From: Candidatus Eiseniibacteriota bacterium
GTDB lineage: Bacteria; Arandabacterota; Arandabacteria; Arandabacterales; Arandabacteraceae
NCBI GenBank assembly: GCA_030622265.1
Contig: JAUXGG010000039.1
Span: forward strand, 1-9,314
Direction: 5' to 3'
DNA: 9,314 nt
This document shows, piece by piece, positions 6,038-9,314 of the stretch (its first letter is position 1; each line of letters begins with the position of its first letter). The notes below the pieces were generated by a model that worked only from the letters and a program-made list of their open reading frames with translations, did no database searches and was not told the origin of the DNA. The position numbers and the translations under genes were made by a program.

Positions 6038-6697
6038 CTACACCGGCCACTTCTCCACCTTGTTTACTGCGTCCCAGAACATGTACTCGTACCTGCTGGC
6101 GGTGATGAATACTTCTTTGAGCTTGTCGTATGGAAATCCTTCCCCCGCCCTGTCGACCATTTCTTTCAGCTTTTCGACCAAGCTGAGGTAGGAATCGCTC
6201 AGATATACACCGGCCCAGTCTCTGTAAAGCCTGTTGGGGTTGGCGCTCAACCTGTCTTTGTGATGAGACGCGATCTCCGCATAGGACCAGAAACAGGGAA
6301 GAACCGATGTTATGGATTCCGGGAAGGACCGGGTGGAGCTTGTGGCCAGAAGGAAGCTGCTGTAGGAAACACTTACCGGAATCGGCTCTGTTTCTGAGGC
6401 ATCCTCCACGGTGTGCCCCAGTCGCCCGAGGAAATCAGCATAACCCTCGAATTCACTCGTCGCCTCAAGGTGAAGTATGTCGACAACCTCTCTCAGATCT
6501 TCCACCGAGTCGGCCCTGGAGGCGATAACGCCGAAGTTTTTCATGGCCGTTGTAAGGTAGTGGTAGTCCTGCAGGATATAGAACGTGAACTTATCAAGAG
6601 GCAGGTCTCCAGTGCACAGATTTACGACGAACGGGTGATCGATTATGCTTCTCCAGACGGTGTCGGAATCTTTTCTGAGTCTCTCAACGGTCTTCAT
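6038..6697 (-). CDS. tenA: TenA-type aminopyrimidine aminohydrolase (thiaminase II)
   Basis: 219 residues, the usual size. TenA hydrolyses 4-amino-5-aminomethyl-2-methylpyrimidine, a thiamin breakdown product, to HMP, which ThiD then phosphorylates. The whole chain looks alpha-helical as expected. Residues equivalent to the known active site are in place: Asp44 (QDYHYL), Cys135 (LPCFWSYAEI) and Glu204 (SRYEYMFWD). The Cys marks the classical TenA_C subclass. The start codon overlaps the stop of the upstream thiD-methyltransferase gene as ATGA (6697-6694), so translation is probably coupled, and no separate promoter is needed. The pair therefore forms a pyrimidine salvage operon. There is no signal peptide, so it acts in the cytoplasm. 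Confidence 0.92.
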   Translation of the reverse strand: MKTVERLRKDSDTVWRSIIDHPFVVNLCTGDLPLDKFTFYILQDYHYLTTAMKNFGVIASRADSVEDLREVVDILHLEATSEFEGYADFLGRLGHTVEDASETEPIPVSVSYSSFLLATSSTRSFPESITSVLPCFWSYAEIASHHKDRLSANPNRLYRDWAGVYLSDSYLSLVEKLKEMVDRAGEGFPYDKLKEVFITASRYEYMFWDAVNKVEKWPV

Positions 6698-8160
6698 GGT
6701 TTCTTCCCCCGAACCACAATGAAATCACCTGTCTTGTAGCCCGGCGACGGCTTCTCAACCTCGTCATCGGTATACCTGGGGTGTCTGGTCAGGGTTTGCA
6801 CATACTCGAGGTCTGCAAATCCTGCGTTTTGAAGCAAGGCGGTGACTTCGCCGGTTGAATGCCAGTGGGTTCCCCTTATGAATTTTACGGGGTAGGGGTG
6901 CTTCGGTGAAATCCCCGGGTCATGCCGGCCCCTGAGATAAGCCAGATCGTACATCATAGCGTAGGATCCCTCCCTGGTCAGAAAAGAAACCACCACGTGA
7001 CCTCCGGGCTTGAGAATTCTAAACGCCTCGTCGACCGCCCGCTGGGGATCCTTCACATAACTTAGAATAGTGCTCATAAGCACTGTATCAAAACGCCCGT
7101 CGGCGTACGGCACGTTCTCGGCCGACCCACACTTCACTTCGAGCCCTCGTCTTCTGGCCAGATCGGCCATCCCCTTCGCCGGTTCAACGCCGTACTTGAT
7201 TCCCAGCCTGGAAGCGAACAACCCGCTACCCACGCCGATACTCACAGCATTTTCAGGGTTTTCCAAGAAGTGCTTTTCCGCCAGCAGCTCCGATTGAAAA
7301 ACCACCCTGTTCTTGTCAAACCAGGCGTCGAAGTCTTCCGCCTCTTCTTCAAAAGCGGACGGCTTAAGGACTTCGGCTTTGTGATAAACAGGACCGCTTC
7401 CCTTCCCAATATTACCCGGGGCATCCTGTATCGCCCTGGTGACGTAGTCTTTGGCAGTTTCGATGGAGTTGTCTACGCTCATCCCCTTCGAAAGACAAGC
7501 GGTTATGGCAGCGGAAAATGTGCATCCTGTTCCGTGCTTATTAGCCGTGTCGATTTTCTCCGTCCTAAAATACCGGAAGCCTTTTCCGTCGAACAGAATA
7601 TCCACAGCTTCCTGCCCTTGGATATGGCCTCCTTTTACAAGCACAAACTCGGGCCCCATTTCCCAAATGATCTCTGCGGCCTTCTTGGCGTCTTCGATGT
7701 CTTCCACCGTGGTGCCGCTGATTATTCCCGCTTCGAATGCATTGGGAGTGACAAGAAAAGACAAAGGCAGCAGAACTTCCGCCACAGACATCTCGGCGTC
7801 CTCGCGCAATAGACGGTCGCCGCTTTCCGCGACCATAACGGGGTCCACCACCAGATTGCTTATACCGTATTTTTCGACCCTGTCCGCTATTACATGTATG
7901 ATCTCTTCACTGGAGACCATTCCCGTCTTTACACCGTCGGCCCCAATGTCTTCCATGACGGCGTCGATCTGCTCTCCCACAATTTCGGCGGGTATGTCGT
8001 GGGTGGCGCGTACCCCCAGTGTGTTCTGCGCGGTTACGGAAGTCACGGCGGACATTCCAAACACGCCGAAAGCCTGGAAGGTCTTCAAATCAGCCTGTAT
8101 GCCTGCTCCACCTCCCGAGTCGGACCCTGCGATGGTTAAGGCCTTTCCTTCGTAATTCAT
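6694..8160 (-). CDS. thiD: ThiD (HMP/HMP-P kinase) fused to a class I SAM-dependent methyltransferase
   Basis: 488 residues, about 220 more than a normal ThiD. Residues 1-265 are a complete hydroxymethylpyrimidine / phosphomethylpyrimidine kinase of the ribokinase fold. It has [17 protein letters not shown] (11-27), TAQNT (43-47), VTPN (137-140), VKGGH (175-179) and the phosphate-loop/anion hole [10 protein letters not shown] (209-218) with Cys213. It makes HMP-PP for thiamin synthesis. After a short acidic linker (EEEAEDFD, 271-278), residues 279-488 form a Rossmann methyltransferase: SAM motif [10 protein letters not shown] (308-316), the acidic residue Glu326 in [17 protein letters not shown] (347-358) and the late strand [13 protein letters not shown] (381-393). 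The methyl acceptor is not evident. The frame is continuous with no sign of an assembly join. The start is supported by the ThiD N-terminus and by GGGGG 7 bases upstream. Confidence 0.92.
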   Translation of the reverse strand: MNYEGKALTIAGSDSGGGAGIQADLKTFQAFGVFGMSAVTSVTAQNTLGVRATHDIPAEIVGEQIDAVMEDIGADGVKTGMVSSEEIIHVIADRVEKYGISNLVVDPVMVAESGDRLLREDAEMSVAEVLLPLSFLVTPNAFEAGIISGTTVEDIEDAKKAAEIIWEMGPEFVLVKGGHIQGQEAVDILFDGKGFRYFRTEKIDTANKHGTGCTFSAAITACLSKGMSVDNSIETAKDYVTRAIQDAPGNIGKGSGPVYHKAEVLKPSAFEEEAEDFDAWFDKNRVVFQSELLAEKHFLENPENAVSIGVGSGLFASRLGIKYGVEPAKGMADLARRRGLEVKCGSAENVPYADGRFDTVLMSTILSYVKDPQRAVDEAFRILKPGGHVVVSFLTREGSYAMMYDLAYLRGRHDPGISPKHPYPVKFIRGTHWHSTGEVTALLQNAGFADLEYVQTLTRHPRYTDDEVEKPSPGYKTGDFIVVRGKKP

Positions 8161-8207
8161 CTTGACACCCCCGTATCACGATACCACATAGCTATACACT
8201 TGTTCAA
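8161..8207 (-). promoter_or_regulatory. Candidate promoter and ribosome-binding site of the thiD-tenA operon, inside an IS end
   Basis: On the minus strand, TTGAAC (8207-8202), an 18-bp spacer and TATCGT (8183-8178) could form a promoter. A perfect 12-bp palindrome GTATCGTGATAC (8184-8173) covers this -10. GGGGGT (8172-8167), a near-match to GGAGGT, lies about 7 bases before the ATG. All of this is sequence of IS copy C. No TPP riboswitch motif is visible. Confidence 0.4.
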
Positions 8208-8534
8208 TCACCGGAGCTGTCCGAAGAGCTTCGATCCGCGCCCTCGTTATCCTCCGAGACCATCTCCGGTGCCGGCGGTCGGTGTCCCAGAGCACTATCT
8301 GGCCTGACTGTGTTGTACTCCCTGCCCCACCGCTCCAGAAGCGCCTGAGCCTCCCAACTTCCGGCAGGCCTCACCTACCGTGCTGCCCTCACTCTGAAAC
8401 ACCTCCACTTCCCGAAGTATCTGGATCACCTTCTCCACAGGAATCCGCTTGGCCATAGAAATGCCCCCTTTCCAGACCAGAATTCTACCGGATCTCTTAG
8501 GCAGAAACTGGTCTCGTTTCAGGGCGTCATGTCA
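8163..8534 (-). mobile_element. Internally deleted IS3-family derivative, copy C
   Basis: The element is 372 bp. The left end is TGACATGACGCCC (8534-8522, minus strand). The right end is GGGGGTGTCA, ending at 8163. The end position is set by alignment with copies A and B: the distance from the conserved orfB 3' end to the terminal TGA is 26-27 bases in all three. It contains the orfA start from ATG 8456 (MAKRIPVE, ILREVEVF, GEACRKLG; 35 codons) preceded by GGGGG. It is joined directly at about 8352 to the orfB tail in another frame (EAQALLERWGREYNTVRP, SALGHRPPAPE), ending at a TGA at 8206-8204. The rest of orfA and the DDE core are missing. No target-site duplication is visible. Confidence 0.75.
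8204..8456 (-). pseudogene. orfA-orfB transposase remnant inside copy C
   Basis: The first 35 codons (8456-8352) are the helix-turn-helix start of an IS3-family orfA. The following 50 codons (8353-8204) are the end of orfB, in the -1/+2 frame relative to orfA. Near the C-terminus the orfB tail diverges after PPAPEM, consistent with an additional small deletion relative to copy A. It is non-functional as a transposase. Confidence 0.65.
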
Positions 8535-8937
8535 GTCGAGCGTAGCCACTGATGATAGTGCAGTGTTTCTTAGAGACAGATTTGAGCAACCGGGCAGGCG
8601 CAGGAAGGATTTGGAGGATGGGATAGAATCCCTGGATCTAGCGATCCGGGAGATAGAACGGAAGGTGGTCGATGCCGAGCTGGTCAGGCTTGCCCTCAGC
8701 AACTTCATCCGGATGTTTGACCACATTCCGCCCCATAAGCAGAAGGAGCTCCTCAGGCTTGTACTCCACAAGGCCATCCTGACTGAAGATACCCTGAAGA
8801 TCGCCTCGTAGGGGCGCCCTTCTGAGGTATGGCCGGCCACGGAGCCTGATGGAGCACGCTGTCAGATGGGGGAGTGGCTCCCCGGACAAATGTCTGAAAG
8901 CGTGGTTTTGTGGGATGCCCTTGCCCTTACGGCTTAG
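8535..8937 (+). pseudogene. C-terminal remnant of a large serine recombinase
   Basis: The plus-strand frame from 8535 resembles the end of a large serine site-specific recombinase. A charged coiled-coil-like stretch (KDLEDGIESLDLAIREIERK) is followed by VRLALSNFIRMFDHIPPHKQ, then KELLRLVLHKAILTEDTLKIA. Homologues commonly continue LKIALYGRP. Here SER-TAG replaces the LEU-TYR codons at 8806-8811, and the same frame goes on as GRPSEVWPA to a stop at 8935-8937, so a point mutation has probably introduced the stop. The N-terminal catalytic serine domain and zinc ribbon are absent: the fragment begins exactly at the left end of IS copy C. The longer open frame that starts at 8449 is inside the IS and is not the gene's start. 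Confidence 0.55.
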
Positions 8938-8992
8938 TACAGGTCACGCACGGACTGCACCGAGCGGCCGATCTGACGCCGACCGCTCCATA

Positions 8993-9314
8993 TCACCTCG
9001 TGAGAATCACCTTCTTGGTGGTGGAGACTCCGCCGGCTTCCAGCTTGACGAAGTACACCCCCGACTTCAGATCTTCTCCCGCGTCATTGCGGCCGTCCCA
9101 GAGGACGCGATGCGAACCCTCCGGCAGTGACTCACCAACGAGTCGACGTACGACCTGACCCCGAATGTTGTAGACAACGAGTCTCGACAGCGTGCGTGCT
9201 GCCAGGTCGAAGCAGATGGTTGTAGACAAACTGAATGGGTTTGGGTGATTCTGCCGCAGGGCAGGTCGGCCGCTTGACACCGTGCCGTCCCCGGGTTCGG
9301 TGACCCCGGCCGTC
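8993..9314 (-). CDS. C-terminal part of a secreted protein with an FlgD-like / type IX-style sorting domain, cut by the right edge
   Basis: The frame is open from the window edge to TGA 8995-8993 (about 106 residues visible, no start). The last 85 residues follow the widespread C-terminal cassette of secreted proteins in FCB-group and related candidate phyla. A proline-rich lead-in PALRQNHPNPF is followed by STTICFDL, VVYNIRGQVVRRLV, GSHRVLWDGRNDAGEDLKSG and VYFVKLEAGG, with a basic end KKVILTR. This beta-sandwich is used for export or cell-surface attachment, not for the enzyme function, which lies upstream outside the window. A downstream terminator is not obvious. A GTG at 9280 is internal, not a start. 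Confidence 0.8.
   Translation of the reverse strand, partial: TAGVTEPGDGTVSSGRPALRQNHPNPFSLSTTICFDLAARTLSRLVVYNIRGQVVRRLVGESLPEGSHRVLWDGRNDAGEDLKSGVYFVKLEAGGVSTTKKVILTR

Noticed and set aside
7451..8155. A 234-codon plus-strand open frame
   Set aside because: Exact antisense of the ThiD domain, rich in Ser/Thr/Pro as shadows of GC-balanced genes often are.

Overview
The window reads as a bacterial chromosome segment of roughly even base composition. It probably comes from an uncultured member of the Fibrobacterota-Chlorobiota-Bacteroidota (FCB) side of the tree, such as an Eisenbacteria-, Latescibacteria- or Krumholzibacteria-like lineage. This placement is an inference. It rests on a C25-type (gingipain-like) secreted protease at the left edge, an FlgD-like/type IX secretion-style C-terminal domain at the right edge, a secreted ASH-domain protein, and a PdxB and thioredoxin of the kind common in that group. 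No rRNA, tRNA or CRISPR array was seen.

Layout, left to right. Positions 1-1032 (minus) hold the N-terminal part of a secreted clan CD cysteine protease that runs off the left edge. It has an extended -10 promoter near 1138-1166. Positions 1045-1668 hold no gene I can recognise. A near-consensus promoter at 1669-1697 drives a small secreted single-domain ASH/Ig-like protein (1795-2223, plus). Positions 2357-3334 are a scrap zone: a decayed IS3-family orfB tail (2357-2620, minus), a truncated winged-helix regulator (2794-2976, plus), and a 357-bp internally deleted IS3 derivative with both ends (2978-3334). Next come a two-cluster ferredoxin (3369-3737, minus) and, after a 505-bp gap, pdxB (4243-5391, minus). 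A divergent thioredoxin gene follows (5620-5976, plus) with its own promoter. The minus-strand operon thiD-methyltransferase fusion -> tenA (8160-6038) follows. A second internally deleted IS3 derivative (8163-8534) sits directly against the thiD start codon. It is joined to the C-terminal remnant of a serine recombinase (8535-8937, plus). The right edge (8993-9314, minus) is the C-terminus of another secreted protein.

The metabolic core is cofactor supply. PdxB makes a vitamin B6 precursor. TenA and ThiD salvage the thiamin pyrimidine: TenA yields HMP and ThiD phosphorylates it twice. The thiD and tenA frames overlap by 4 nt, so they are probably translationally coupled. The most unusual points are the in-frame fusion of ThiD to a class I SAM methyltransferase, and the MITE-like IS3 derivative whose right end stops 2 bp before the thiD ATG. 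That derivative probably supplies the operon's promoter and ribosome-binding site. At least three copies of the same IS3 family, each deleted differently, lie within 6 kb.
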